Positions 28,401 to 43,400 of a DNA stretch of 64,000 nucleotides are shown one piece after another. Within the stretch, counting starts at the first letter, position 1. The number at the start of each line of letters is the position of its first letter. Under the pieces are notes generated by a model. That model saw only the letters and a list, made by a program, of their open reading frames with translations. It searched no databases and had not been told where the DNA came from. A program made the translations under genes and the position numbers. Source of the stretch: Acanthosoma haemorrhoidale (taxonomy: Eukaryota; Arthropoda; Insecta; Hemiptera; Acanthosomatidae); assembly GCA_930367205.1 (NCBI GenBank), contig OV884015.1, positions 81,086,841 through 81,150,840 of the forward strand. The letters are read 5' to 3'.

Positions 28401-31400
28401 AGTCATGACTCGCATGGGGCATGGGAACTTGTTCAGAAGAATTGATGAGGACGAGGTGCTGTCAATGCACTCTGACCTACAAGTTAAGAAACACACAGAC
28501 GTTTTGTACTGTGCGGAAAACACAAAGACCAAACCACATAAACTGTGTAATGGGATTAATTGCTACACAGACGGCTCACTAACAGAAAACGGATCAGGGG
28601 CCGGCATATGGAGGAAAGATAAACCAGAATCTGGGATTTCTATTCCTTTAGGTAGACACACCTCGGTCTTTCAGGCCGAAGTGATGGCGATCAATGTCTG
28701 TACCCAAACCTTAATTGGGGAGGGTGTAAGAAACAGACTGATCACAATTTTCACGGATAGCCAGGCAGCCATTGGCGCCCTGAGAAGCTATACGACCAGA
28801 TCTTATTTGGTTGAGGAGTGTAAAAACAACTTAAACACACTCTCGCTAGCCAATAAGGTTAGAATCGACTGGGTGCCAGGACACACAGGCATCACAGGCA
28901 ATGAGAAGGCAGATGGCCTTGCAAGGGTGGGCTCAGAACAGACACCTCTTGCACCTGAACCCATATGTGGTATCAGCCTCAGCTACGCTAAAAGGCGTAT
29001 AAAATTAGCTTTAGAGGACAAGGCAAGACTTTCTTGGAGAGAAACTAAGAAACAGGAACACTCGAAACTGTTTCTTAATGGACCCTGTAAGAGAAGAAGC
29101 TCAGCACTTCTATCAATGGACAGGTGGACACTCAAAAGTGTGACAGGACTCTATACAGGTCACTGTCGGTTAAATAAACACCTCTTTAATTTGGGGATAG
29201 TGGGATCACCAATCTGCAGATTCTGCAAGAAAGAGGGAGAAACGGCACGTCATATAATATGTGACTGTGATAACTTAGCTAGAAGGCGATACCTTCACTT
29301 TGGTAGTGATCGCATTGTAGACCCCAAACTATGTGAACTGATCGATCCATTCAGTATCCTCAGATTTGCAAAGGCCGTGGGCCTGTCACATATATAGGAC
29401 AGGGACATGGACGGCGCACAATAGGTCTCAGTGAGGCCGCGGTGCAATAATGCCGGAACAAATAATAATAATAATAATAATAATAATGAGAGTGTTGTTT
29501 TTGCTATTTATTCTAGTTGTTGACCTGCTTTCAAGTTTTGTTTTTTAAACATTACAATTTAGTATTTGTTTAGGTATTTTTATATGCTGAATAGATGGCC
29601 TTCTACCTGTAAGTGGGATGGTTTTTATTTTTTGTATTTTACGAGAATGTATTTCTGAAATGAATTAACCTCACCAAGTGCAGTAATTAATACATTGACT
29701 ACAGCAAACATAAAAAACAAGTTATATCATATTAAACCATGTAGTGACACATTTATATTTTTTTTATTTAACTAATTACAAATGTTTTTTTTCAAACATT
29801 GCATGGGCAAAATACCATGGGATACAGTAGGGAATTAATTTCTCTAAAATAATCCCCTAGTTATAATAAATGGGGGAAAAAAATGTTAGTAGCAAATAAA
29901 AGAAACAACCCTGAAATAATTACAATTCGCTAAAATATATAAATAATCTTAAATTTCTGTGATGTCTAAAAGATGCCCTGGAGAAGTATCGGGTTTATTC
30001 TTACCCTTAGTTGTAGTGTTTGGTTCCTTTTTCTAAAGATATTTTCTTCAAAACTTTAAATACTTTTTTTATGAATTTATCCACAGTTTTAATTCTGGAT
30101 TCTTTTTTTAAGCAGCAACAGCTCCCTATAATTCACATTCATACCATAATAAAGCCTTTCAAATTTATTTAAAATTAACAGGGCAACTTCTGGTTTGATC
30201 CTACTCTTTCTGTTAACTGTGAGATTTAAAAAATAATGTTTTGCACAAATTTCTGATAATTTTTTTATGAATGTGGAAATTCTGTTTCTGAAAAACCCAG
30301 CAGTCAATCGGCATGCCTACTTATTCAGAAACCTTCACAGATGAACTCGAGCCAATTCTGTTGCCTTTTAGCCTAATGTGAGTGGGTTTCTGGGTCGACT
30401 TGAGTCGGGTTGAATGAAGATTTTCATTTCCACTTGGATCCATTTAATTGTATGACACTAGAGACAGTTTGCTTCACTTTGTGTAGAGTGAATTGTTAAA
30501 AATGATGTGACAGTTATTTATACTGGATAAATTACAAGAAACTGACATCTTTTTAATACATGATACTTTCATTTATTCAGATGCTGACTACAATTGTTGC
30601 CTGGGGGATATTTTGTGATTGTAATGTATGCACACACAGACAGCTATTAGCATGCAGCAACATCTGCAAGAATAAATATGATTGATCCTCTAACATGTTA
30701 TAGATTATTTACTAACCATGTTGGTTGATATGATTTTTAATTTGTGTTCATTTATTGATTTTTTATTAAATATGAATGTGTATTCATTTTGAACATAATA
30801 TTAATCTTGCTTGTTTGTCTTTATAAAAGATAAAATAATATGAAGCACCACATATAATTTAAGCTGCCTGTTTACTTTTAAGTTAAATATTTGTTTTTAT
30901 TGAGCCATTAACAATTTGAGAAGCTTATTTGTTGGACTCAAGATTTAATGAGTGTTCATATTTTTTTTTTCCTTTCTTACTGAAAAATAATTTATCACAG
31001 GTTTAGATAATTTATATTATCCTGTAATAGGTGATGCACCTATAGCCTAATGGTTAGTTAGAATGCACATTTCTAAATGCAGAGACTCAGGTTTGATTCT
31101 TGGTTTCTGTAAACTAAAGTAGCAAATTACGATTTGGAAATTACGATACTATCAAATTTTATATTTGTGATTTCTATTCAACACGAAATTGGTATATTTA
31201 GCCACAGATAGCTTTAATTTTATTGAAAGCAACAGGATGATTTTTTTTTAATTATCGCCACATATATTAAAATCTATATAAAATTTCCTAAATCTTTTTC
31301 TTGCCATTAGAAAAGTATACGAGAGGGGTAAGTGCTGTTGAGGACATCCTTACCCTAGACAGACTAAGGCAAAGAGTTGCAGTACGAGAAATCCTACAAC

Positions 31401-34400
31401 ACAAGGGTGTTCCACTCACTATGAGGAAGACATGCTCTGTACCGAACTTTTCTCAGGTTGACTATTCATCATTTTATCAGTTGTTAATCTGATATAGTAA
31501 TAGATAGATAAAATTAAAACAAGGAAAACTTAAATTAAAGTTACTGATTTTTTTTAATTTTTTCACAGTTAATGAGATTGGATGGAAGTAATGATGGAGT
31601 CTCTCGCTCCGAAAGTGTAACAGATCTCAACAAAGAGCTACGTGGCGAGCTATCGAGGCCTAGAAAGTCACTCCCTGATGCCACAGATGTTCCTTCAAAA
31701 CAATTTGCCATTGGTGAGCTGTTTTTTCTGATTAATTTACATTTAAATTATATACCGTCTTATTATAATGGTATTTACATATTTGATAAAAATAATCTAA
31801 AATTTCTGACTGGATATTTCTTCCTTTAAATTTTTTTTATGTTCATTATATCAATTTAAAAATATGGTATTTTATTTTTCGAAAATCAGTTTCACTGTGG
31901 TAGGTCATGTCAGCCATTGTAAATATAGTGCAGTTATACTCCGCTTAATGCAAGGAGAGAAAAAAACTATTATTATATGAATTATTTTTTCATGAGAGGC
32001 AAGTTTAATGAAGTTTCTAAAAAACGGCAAAAAATCAATCAAAAACGACAAAAACATGTGAGGTGCTAATTGTGCATGCTCATTTTTTAGCCACATATAT
32101 GATGGTAGATGATTCCAATAGAGTCAACAATAATATGCTCAGTCAGGTGATCTCAAACTTCTTTGAAAAATCCATCCGTTTTTGTTAGAAGTGTACTTCA
32201 CTCAGTGGCTACTATGGAACTTTTTTTGGTAAAAGTCCTTACACTCATCATAAATGGACTAATTATCAATTCCTAGGCTATTTAGGAAATCCGGAAATTC
32301 CATTATACTGATTGTTGTTTTTGCCTGTTAATAGCTTTTTAAAATTTTACCAACTCTAGATTTTGAAGCACCAAAATCTCAATTTACTCCTTTTCAATTA
32401 AATGCTTTCAATTTATTTTCTCATTACCATATCACTTACACTTGCTTAACTTTAACCTTAGCAGATTTATTGGTACACATTGTTGAGGCTTATTGAAATT
32501 TTTTTAAACTAAAGTTGTAGCTAAACTGAACAGAGAATCAACTCATAGAACAAAAATGTAAATACGGTACAATTTTCCAAGTCATTTTATTGTAGTAGAA
32601 GTCTTCCAAGGAGACAAAGAGCTTTGAAATATGAGAAATAAAACTCATGATTCCTAAACTAAGCGAGGTATAACTGTATTTTGTTTATTATAGCAAATAA
32701 TGAATAGCAATATAATTCTAAAATACAGATTTGTATATTTTATTAAAATTTCTTTTATTTTGTTTTATGGAATATTTAAACAATTAAACAGAATATTGAT
32801 GTGATTAACAACTGAGAGTTGTGGATTTACCCTATAGCGACTATATACACTTTTTTTTTTTACTCATTTATTGCTTTTTAAATTATAAAGTGAAATATTT
32901 TGGTAATTATATCGTTAATTCGAATTAAGAATTAAGGGAAAACGAATTTGAAAAAATGTTACCACCACCAAGGAACTTCCTGAGTGCTTTTAAATAAATT
33001 AATCATGATCATGTTTACTGTTTTATGTGTTGTTTGTTTTCTACACGCTCAATGGATAATTGTTTGTGACCTTCAACTCAAATTATCAATCCTGCCATTG
33101 CTCTGTCAGTCGTTTATTGCTCAACTCTTACAGGATTTCTCAGCTTGTTCTCAAAGCATTAAAACACATGCTTAACGCACATTTTACGTTTTGAAAATCA
33201 GAAGCTTAAGCAACAGCTTATTTGTAATATTACATGAATATACTAAAGTTTTCGGCTAACAAAGGTGCTGTACCTATCGGAAACCTTTTTAAAACATGTT
33301 CCTTTTTGTTTTGTTATTACTATTTATTTTTTGTTTATGTCATGCACAATTTTACAATTTTCCCTCTCTTAGTATAGTCTTAGTTACATTTTATAATTCA
33401 GTTTAAAATTATTATTATTTCAATAAATGCTTATTTAGCATTATATATTTGGTTTTTTAATACATGTTTTTTGTTCATTTAAATGTTAAATAATTGGAGT
33501 ATTTTAGTAATTATACTAGGTAGAGGTTAGTTTATAACAAGATAGTTTGGCTAGTTATAGACAAGTTATTTTTTTATAGTTATAGGGAACTTTTACTAAA
33601 TTGCTCCAATGCGATTTTTCGTCTCTTTTTACTTTTTTACCTTGTTTATTCACTTTTTAAAAATTTATTATCTATATTACCTTTCATGTTTACGCGAATT
33701 TGAACCTGCTTTTGATGTCTTGTTTCTTTGTTCACCCTATTTTACCTGTAATTATAACTTTTTCTTCCTCACTACTTCTCTATCTTTACAAATATTTATT
33801 ATAAAACATATAAATCGAAATATTTGGTTACCTTCGAATTTATTCTTTATGCCTAATCCTAGAACATGAGGGTTAATTAGAGCTCATGCCTCAGCAGAAA
33901 CAAGCATTATTTAATTAAAAAAGAAAGCATTCAGTAAAATGTAATAAGTTCCCGATTTACTCTACCACCATTTGAATAGTTTTTTTAAATATTCATTATT
34001 TATACATTTAAAAAAAAATATTGTATCACTAGAATAATTATTGTAAAAACGTTTAATTTGTCTGGTAATAATATGTTTAACTTATTTCATTTTATAATGA
34101 ATGTCTTGGCCTATTTTTTTAATGGTAACTTTTTTTGTCTAAAGTTTGTTTCAGAATAAGTTAGAAAAAAAATTGTTTCATAGTTTTGTCTGATTACATT
34201 CCTTTGTTGGTTACTTCAGAAAAATATAACTAGACATTTTCTGTATTGTTTGAATATCTCTCAAAAACACTTTAATTAGTTACATATCATAAAACGGAAT
34301 TTCAAAATGAAATAAGACTACTTGGATAAACTTTAGCAGATTGTTAAGTTTTATTATACTGTTTCCAGTTTGTATTTTACTGGTAATTTTAGAGTTGTGC

Positions 34401-37400
34401 TTTCATAACTTTTTTAAGAAATTTTCTGATGGAGATGGGATCAAAATAACTTTGCACAACTTTGTTTGTGATGGACAACTGAAAAGTTATTTGAATAAAG
34501 AAGTTGCGAAACCGGTCTAGAAACCCAAAATATAGAATACATTAGAAAGCTTAGCTTTTCAAAAAGTATCGTCTGCAACTTACCTTTGACTGGAACATTG
34601 TTTGTTATTATCCCTCTAACTATACATCGGCAATAATTGTTTTGTATGCTTATGCCATTAGTAAATTTGTTGTAAATCCAACAATTATTTTTCATCAGCC
34701 TAAGCCAATCACCCAACAAACTCTTCTGCTAAATCATATTCTCACAATTTACAATTATCTCACAGTAAATATTACTCCATCTTTTTTATATAATAAAATA
34801 TTGAGCAACCTTTTATCTTTATTTTATGTCTAAGCCGTTATTTGCTTGTGCCCTTCCCTATTTCATTAGTTCCATGGAGATTCCTTATAAATTCTTATTA
34901 ATCTTATTTTTTATAAAAAATTTTATGTTGAAGAATTAGCATTTGTATAATAAAGATGACATGTAGATGGAAGAAATAAGTAGGTAAAATTTTTTTATTA
35001 CAGACCAAAACAATAAAAAACTTCAATAACAGCTAGAAAGATTTCTTGATTTGACTTATTCTGTCATAAATGTTACCATTTTACATTTAGGCCTATTAAT
35101 TGTGACTCATCCTCAATTTATTTTTATAATTTGCTTTGCGTTTAATTTGTACACCAAACTAAAGCTCATTTTTTTGTTTGTTACTTGTTATGATTTTTTT
35201 TTTCATTTGGTGTTAGCAATATTTTTAATTAAATTAAAAGAAACCAGTCAAAACAAAGCTATTGTCACTTGTCTCATACTTTGCCTTTTTGTGTTTACTT
35301 TAATTGTTCGCCAAACAGGCTCCATTTTGTCAGGTAATAGGCTTTTTTTTTTTGCCATGTTTGTGCAAATTTGCATGGTTTTGCATGTTTTACTTACCTG
35401 CCTGCCATTGTTCTGCATATTGTAAATAGTTTTTTTTTTAGATCGCTTTATTCTTTGCAATTATTTTATTCGGTCATACAATACTGTATACATATTAAAT
35501 TAAATTTGTTTAATTCAAAATTACTACTTAATAGGTTACTATTGAATCCATATAATTTTTGCTTGATTTTCTCAATATTTTCAATCAATTGGTAGTTATC
35601 TTCATTTGTGATTATTACTATCATAATTCTCCTTATTAATATGTGCTCTAATGGGTCATAGCATTATCAGTGAAATCTTCATTAATAAAAATTCCTTAAT
35701 AATGATAATTATATTATCTCAATAATCAATAATCAATCATCAAACTTTTCTGTATCAGCCCCAACTACTCCAATATGCCGGTGCTTGGCACCGTCATCTC
35801 CCACAAGACTCAGAGAGCCAGCCCTTTGTAGACACCCCCTGCAGCCCTCGGTCCTTTAGACCTTAGACTGACAGTCCATGATTGGACTGACAGTCAAAGG
35901 CCCATTGTAGACCCACCTCGACTGGACCTCTGGAGCTGGATCTTTGCCAGCTCCTGTGGCTGCAGGTAAAGCTTTGGAACAGCCCTACCAAAGACCACAC
36001 CAAAAAGTGGTTGTCCAGGCTCTCAAAGACCACCTATATCATAGGGCCCTCACAAAATTCCACCTAACTCTCCCAGGTAATGTTCAAACACTCTAAGTTC
36101 CAAATTATGCAAACTTATTCTTCACATCGTTCAGAAGTTTTAGAAATGCAAAGAAAATAGGCTTTATCGGGTATATTGTCACTAAGGCATGAGTACTTTA
36201 AAAAACAGCTGTGTATAAACCTTTGCCATATATTCCTACCTTATTAACAAATTAATAGAAACAAAGCTGTATTTAAAATTAGTATGTACATTTATTGTAT
36301 AATCGTTAAATTTTACCAGTAGAGCAAACTTACAATTAATTAGTTCAAAATTTTGATAAATTTTCTTTTGATGTATAAAATAAAAGGCTTCTTCATATTT
36401 TCAATGAATCCATGATGTTATGCTTACTATAAGTAATAAAAAACAGTCTATAAATTAGCTAATGTAATTATTTTTAGCCAGATTGTGGCAAAATAGTTTG
36501 AATTAGAACAATAATTGTAGTTGGATGTAATATTAATGTCACCCATGATTTAACATATCCTCTAGAACTTAGGTATGATATTAGAACCAGTATAATAGTT
36601 ATAAAGGTTCTGTAAAATACTTTAAATTGGTTATATTATCATTTAGAGTTATAATGTTGAAATAAAACGTAATTGAATAAAGCGATTTAGAGTTGATGGC
36701 AACTTGCTTGAAATCTGCTCTTTGCATGCCATCCAATTGCTTTCATCTAGATGGCCATTTACGATTCATCTCCAAAAATAAAAATACCGTTGTGATCCAT
36801 CAAAATTTCCTGATTTTAACTTCATTGATTCAAATCATTTCCATTCAGTGTTCCTATCCCTGTCCTCTCAATGTGAACTTGACGTGTGTGACACTGTAAA
36901 TACCACAAGTAGTTGTATCGACTGTCAGATGAAGTGTAAATCTTCGATTGTGTTCTTTTGGCCTTTCATTGAAGGCATGCACGATTGTTGTATATAAATA
37001 TCTTATAATAAAAAAATTGGGGTTTTTCTGTACAAGCTGTTGCGCTGATATTATGTAAAACTAAAAACGAATGAAAATGTTGTATTTTAGCCAGTTATGT
37101 TACAGTTTGATTAATGTTGTTTACAATATTTTGTTAAATGTTATAGGTGATATGTATGTGTATGCCTTAACTTTTAGCAATAAGATATTTTATTGCTTTT
37201 GAATCATATGTTGTTTTGTAATCAACTCAAATGAGAAAAACTTAGCATTTTGTAATATTCATGTATTCATCTATTTGGTACAATAATTGAGTGTAATTTA
37301 GTGTTACATTATATATCTTGAAAGTTTCCATTATCAATATATTGCTTTAATTGCATTCTCATTTTAACTAACTGCTCTTTTGCTTTAATGTTTACATAAA

Positions 37401-40400
37401 TTTCTTACTTGAAAAGTGAATTTCATTTATGTTTTAAAATCTAATATTACAGATCCATTTTAATTTTCTTGAATATGCTTAACTTATATTTTCTCCTTGG
37501 TATTTGGTAACTGTTATTGGTGTTGGAATCAAGTGTTTAATGGTGTTGGGATATATTTCAGCTCGTCCGACGTTTCTCAATCTCAACATCAACTTGAACA
37601 CTCTCCGTCTTCAACCTGGCTCTAAACGTATGTTACTAACACTAAACCTGCTTTAAAACTCCCTCTTTTTTTCTTTGAATTTATTTATGTGTTGTGTTTC
37701 ATGTTTTATGTCATTGTAAAATGATAGTCAGGCACAATGAAACTGCATAATTATCATTTGAAATTAGTAAAGTATTTGAAAAATGTGACTTGACTGGATT
37801 CAGAATTTATAGCTCTTCTAAAAAGATATTGTTTTGGGTAAACTCAATTTAGTCTTAGCCACTATAATATGTACCCTTTTGTTGAGAAAATTAATTTTCA
37901 TATCTGAAGGATTCATCCCAGTAAGGCAATAATGAAAAAATTAATTTAATTTAAAAATTAATGTTATTAAAAACCAATTGTGATACATTTATCAGATTAT
38001 TATTCAATTAAATTAGTTCATGTTTTTAAAATGAACTCAAATTACAGGTTTCATTGTCTTGATTATTTTGTATTGAATCAGGTACAAACCACACTAACTA
38101 ACCACACATCTTACCTCCTTAATTCTTTGTTATTTACCACTTTGATAAAATATTGCGTAAGTAAATAGGTTTATGGTTCAATTTTCAAGACTTTTTTTTT
38201 TGTTATACTGCCTGTTTTGTTATACTATTTGATTTAAAATATGTATTGAAATATATTCATATATATAGTTGCTAACATTTATCATTGACATTTTCAATAC
38301 AAAGTAAAATTACAAAATGTAGTTAACTGACTTAATTCATTGATACTTATGGCAACTATTTGTAATCACTGAATGCCAACGATGCACTAACAGAATATAT
38401 ATGTTACAAAAACTAATACCAGGTAATGTTTTTTTTTCTACTTTCCTTAAAATTTGATAAAGCTGAGAATCGTCTGACTAGTTAATTAAATTAAGTTGTA
38501 ATGAATTTTTCATGTTATAAGTGGATAGTTTCATGTTTATAAACTGTCTAGTTTAGTTTTTTTAAACAGAAGCAAATAACTGTGTTATTTATTTTGAAAA
38601 TCTTTTTTAAAAAATAAGCCCCACTGAAAATTTAAATATATGTATATTTTTCTCTAGCCTCACCAAACACAAAACTTGGCCTAAGGATGACTACCCTTCA
38701 TGAAGAGCAGTCTCAAAAGTTCCCTCTGATAGAGGATGGTTTAATTGAAGAAGAGGAAGAAGAAGAGGTCATTGAAGAAGAGCCCACTCGGAGATTCTCT
38801 GAGTTTGAGTCATTTCAGGTATGGCATAAAATGTATCAAATGTCCAAGGGTGGTTTCACAGGGATGTTGCATCCACAAACCATTAGCACTCTGCAGAACC
38901 ATGATTATAGTGTACTGGTTGTACTAATAAAATGTCCTTAGGTATATTCGACTAAATCCACAGGTTTGGAACTGGATAAATGCTACGTCAGTGACCAGGA
39001 GGCTTCCATCTCATTTATGCTACATAAAAAAAAAATGGAATTAATCATTGAACATTACAATTAAATCCACTATTACTCATTGCCAAACAAATACCTATAT
39101 TATTACTTTATCAAATGTATGCAACTGAATACTTTGAGCAACAAGCAGGCAACTACTTCACTAGACATAACACATACAAATATAATTTTTTCATAGTAAC
39201 AAAGAAAGAGTCCTACCCCTTTCACATGCATCCACCATAACACAGAAATTTCACAATATTATAATTATAACTCTAATGACACAAGGCTCGATAATAGCTA
39301 ATTATTTAAAACATAGCCAAGAAAAAATAAAACGCAATTTGTGAGCAGGTATTTGTCTACTAATCTCAAATAATAATTGTTTCCGCTACACCAGATTCGG
39401 CATCTAGCCCAATATAGAGTGCTCTTGCTCAGTAAGTACTATTCCATATTCATTTTCAACAGCTACGAGGGTGGTCTGAAAAGTTTCTGACCTAACAAAG
39501 ATACAAGACGTTTTTTCAGAAATTTTTTTTTTATTTTTCAACATATTCTCCTTGTGACTCTACACACTTCTCCCAGCAATGCTCCCATCTCTGTAATAGT
39601 ACTCGGCGTTTTTCTCTGCAAAATAATCGTTCACGAAGGTGATTGCCTCTTCATTTGACAAAAATCTCTGTCCTCCGAGCGCAATTTTTAGATGAGGGGA
39701 CAAAAAGAAGTCGCTTGGGGCTAGATCTGGTGAGTAAGCTGGATGGTCAAGCAGTTCAAACCGTAATTCATGTATTTTTGCCATGGCAGCCGCTAAAGTG
39801 TGAGACAGTGCGTTGTCTTGGTGAAACAGGATTTTCTTTTTCTGCAAATGTGGCCGTTTTTCCGCAAATTCTGCCTTCAGCTTGTCAATTAATGATGCGT
39901 AGTATGCTCCTGTAATGGTTTTTCCTTTTTGAAGATAATTGATTAAAATAACTCCATGACTATCCCAAAAAACAGTCGCCACGGACAGCTTTCTCATCTC
40001 TAAAGGTTGATTTAATATGTGACAAACACGTTCTTTTGACATGTTCATAACCTCTGCTATCTCTCTCACTTTAATTCGGCGGTCGTCTAGCACCATTTGG
40101 TGAACTTTGGCAATGTTTTCGTCGGTAGTTGCAGTTTTTGGACGTCCCGAACGTTCATCGTCTCCCAAGCTCTTACAATCACGTTTAAATTCAGCTGCCC
40201 AAAATTTCACAGTGGTAAATGATGGTGCTGAGTCCCCATACACAGAATCCAACGCATCTTTGATTTGCGTAGGCGTATTGCCTTTCAAAAACAAATATTT
40301 AACGGCAGCTCGATACTCGATTTTGTCCATTTTCATAAAAACACTCACATCGACTCACTCAAATGACTGTTACACAACAACTGCACGTCCAAAATGGCTG

Positions 40401-43400
40401 AAACTTTGGTGAGTAACTGTCAACAGATGAACAACGAAATTCACTAGCTTTTATTTACGACTGCTGCTATCTTCATGTTGAGGTCGGACACTTTTCAGAC
40501 CACCCTCGTACTTACCCAACAATTTCCTTTGAAGTTAGATCTTCTCCTTTATTCTACTGAGCACAGCTCACAATTGCCATGTTATACATATTATAGTTAT
40601 CGAAATAACAAAAGGAACGTCACAAGATAATAGGATAGTACTGTAAATACCTCATCAAAATTGTGAATTAATAAAAAAATAAATATTTTTTTGACCTTAT
40701 TTATTTCATTTAATATTATTGCCCTATTACCTTTGAATAGCTATTGAGTAAAATTATGATTTGTTGTATTTTTATTTATAAGAAATTCTTTTCTTACAGG
40801 AGTCTGAAAGAGCGAAACATCATGTCAAAAGTTCCCTCCCAAGTTCAAGAACATTGGATTCTCTTATCGAGCTTCAGTCTGCAAAAGGAGGGACTCCTAG
40901 CACTAGCTCAAGGTTATTGAAGTGCTATATTAATAAAATCAACCTTTTGGCTTCAAGGTTTTATAGTAAACCTACCTTTCCTGCCCTATGTTGGAGTACA
41001 TAAAACCAAAATAGGGCTTCTTAAATTTTTTTAGTATTAGTACTGTCTTAAAAATGTGGGTTAAAGTATTAGTTCATATTAGATATAATTTTTAATCAAG
41101 AAATATTCTTTAGCATTTATAGAAAACAAATCTTACCTTAATACTTTAAAACTAAAGTTCTAGCATCAATTTGAATGTCATGTATGAAACAAGTTATTAA
41201 CAATATTAAATCTCCTCATTTGTGAAGCTACTAGCTCAGAATTTACTTTTCATTTGTTGGTATCGAGTAGTAGTAATATCTTTATTATCCTGCACTATAA
41301 CCCTTTAGAACATACATTGAAAATTTTCATTCTACTTAGTTTTCTGTCTATTTCATATCCATTCATCTGCTGCCCTTCAGGTTCATATGCAAATTTCACT
41401 AGTTGATCTAAAAATCAGTTGTTTTTTCCATTAAATTAAATTTTAATTTCTTATTTGTATTGTAAGTTATGATTTGTATTTTATATGTTTTCATAACCTA
41501 TTATATATGGGACTATTAAGGGCTGTCCTGGAACACTTTTTTAGAATTTCAGGCTGAATGAATCATTTTTATTGTCACTATTGCAAAACATACTGGCAGG
41601 CCGAAGATGATCCCTTCCCGTATCTGTGTTTGCAACTTTAACTTAGCCTGTGTTATACATAGATGAATGATATTTAGATTCTATTTTGAATAGACCTTTT
41701 GATTCATGTGTCACTAATACTAAATGTAATTAAGTGTCATCGAAAAATTAATTAACTAATTTTTATTTGAAAATAATTTCTATCACATTCAAATTAATAA
41801 CCCTGACGCCCTGATCGATGGTATGCATTATTTTTTTTCGAATTATTAATCCAGGGGGTGTTAATATAGTAAGATTAAGAAAGCCCCTGTGTTATTCATT
41901 ATAAGACTTGAATGTTTGCTCTTCTATTACAGTGGTTACGGATCTCAGGCAGTTTCTTCAAGTAATCTCACCAGTGATGACTGTCTCTCACTAAGGTCAA
42001 TGGACACACCTGAGGATACAAAGCCACCTTGCCCTTCAGAAGAGACAAAGATTCCTCCGACACTGATAACAAAAGAGGAACCGATTGTTAAACCTACCGA
42101 CAGCCAGTCAGCAGAGAGTGAGGCACCTGCCTTAATGCCTGGCAAGGTAATATGATTGTTCTCTGCATGATTTTCAGAGCATTATAGAATAATTTTTATA
42201 TATTTTAATGTTATTTTTAAGGTCAAAAATATTACATTTATATTAGTTTATTAAGCTGGAATAAAAGTCATTATAATTGGCCGCATGTCTCGAGGAAAAT
42301 CATGACATAGATCGGCATGCCCATAGCCAGGGAAAACAGTGATGTAGAGCAGAGGTGGACATGGACAAAAGATGATGCATAGGGAGGTACATCTTGAGGA
42401 CATGACATGCATTGATGAGATGAGGACATCTTTGAGAGGTCACACGCTACCAAGGAGAGAGAAACACATTTATAAGGAGTGCAAAGAAACTGGTACAGTC
42501 TTTTATTAAGATCCGAGTGATTAACATCTAGGAGACTTACTATCTATTTTCTGCTGGGCACGAGCTAGGACAAATATCGCTGAGACGAGTAGAACAACGA
42601 GCAAAGGCAAACACTTTCCGTTGCTGCAGGAGAGTGAAGACAGACACGTGTTGGAGAAGAGGAAGCATAAGAACTAGCCAGAATATCCAAGAACGCGAAA
42701 GGTTTCTCTCTTCATCAATATCCATGCATTTTAAGACTGATTGTGAGCGCTAAAACTAACTACATTTCTTCGAAGATATAAATAGTCAATGACCACCATA
42801 GGTTTCCCTTGTAGTGTTAGATTGTAAGGTTTTTTTAATTAAATGTATGTATGCTAAGTACATCTAATATTCAACCTGAGATTTTCATCGGTATAAATAA
42901 TTTAAAGTTGATTCAATAATAAAGTAAATACTCCACACTGTTTTAATAGTAACTATATACCTGATTTTCTTTGTTGTTTGACGAAGACCTAACAAAAATT
43001 GTCATTTTGTGGAGACACTATACATTATAAAATTACAATATACACATCATAAAAGCAAAAGCTATTTCTGACTATATCTTAACGGCTTCTTTTATTTCAG
43101 GTGGTGAGGAGACGAAAGAGCAGTGGTGGTACAACCAGGAGTGGAGCCAATAGGGCTTCGTTCCCTCAAGCTCGTGGCCCGCTGTCTGAGAGCAAAGCCG
43201 CGCTCAGGCTCGAGAGGAAATTATCTGAACTCACAAATGGTAGTGAGAGCATATCGTCTTCAGGAGGTAACACTGAAGGTTAATATTTATATTTTATTTT
43301 GAATTTAATCAATAATAGGTAGTTAACACTTTAACAGCAGTGAGATCTAATTAATCTTATTTTGGCTGCTGGTAGATGATCAGTTTATATTTTCGAGTGA

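Larger units (their letters stand above)
27390..29485 (+). mobile_element. I-clade-like non-LTR retrotransposon, 5'-truncated
   Basis: A 2.1-kb insertion in the sense orientation in kinesin intron 24. It is bounded by a 10-bp duplication (atgagagtgt at 27380-27389 and 29486-29495), cut off within the RT domain at the left, and ends in (TAA)n at 29461-29485. A TAA-repeat tail and RNase H downstream of RT are features of the I clade, which is my placement; related LOA-type elements are the alternative. The remaining frame has no stop, so the insertion looks fairly recent. It lacks ORF1, the endonuclease and the RT fingers, so it cannot be autonomous. Confidence 0.88.
27253..31310 (+). other. 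Kinesin-73 intron 24, about 4.1 kb
   Basis: GT-AG intron enlarged by an I-clade retrotransposon (27390-29485). Also holds a tRNA-like SINE head at 31030-31130. The rest is AT-rich with no gene seen. Confidence 0.75.
38819..40799 (+). other. Kinesin-73 intron 28 with mariner insertion
   Basis: GT-AG intron of about 2 kb; half is a mariner element (39466-40508) inserted antisense to the gene. No other feature seen. Confidence 0.75.

Noticed and set aside
27502..29397. A 631-codon open frame starting at ATG as a host gene
   Set aside because: It is the 3' part of a retrotransposon ORF2; the frame opens before the ATG, and the insert has a TAA tail and target-site duplication.
33609..35595. Several Phe/Leu-rich open frames suggesting membrane proteins
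   Set aside because: They follow from T-rich composition in the intron; no initiation or splice support and no conserved motif.
39643..40412. Plus-strand open frames at 39643 and 40107
   Set aside because: Shadows of the mariner transposase on the opposite strand.
42271..42725. Minus-strand open frames as a nested gene in kinesin intron 30
   Set aside because: Two unconnected short frames, no splice signals and no recognisable protein.
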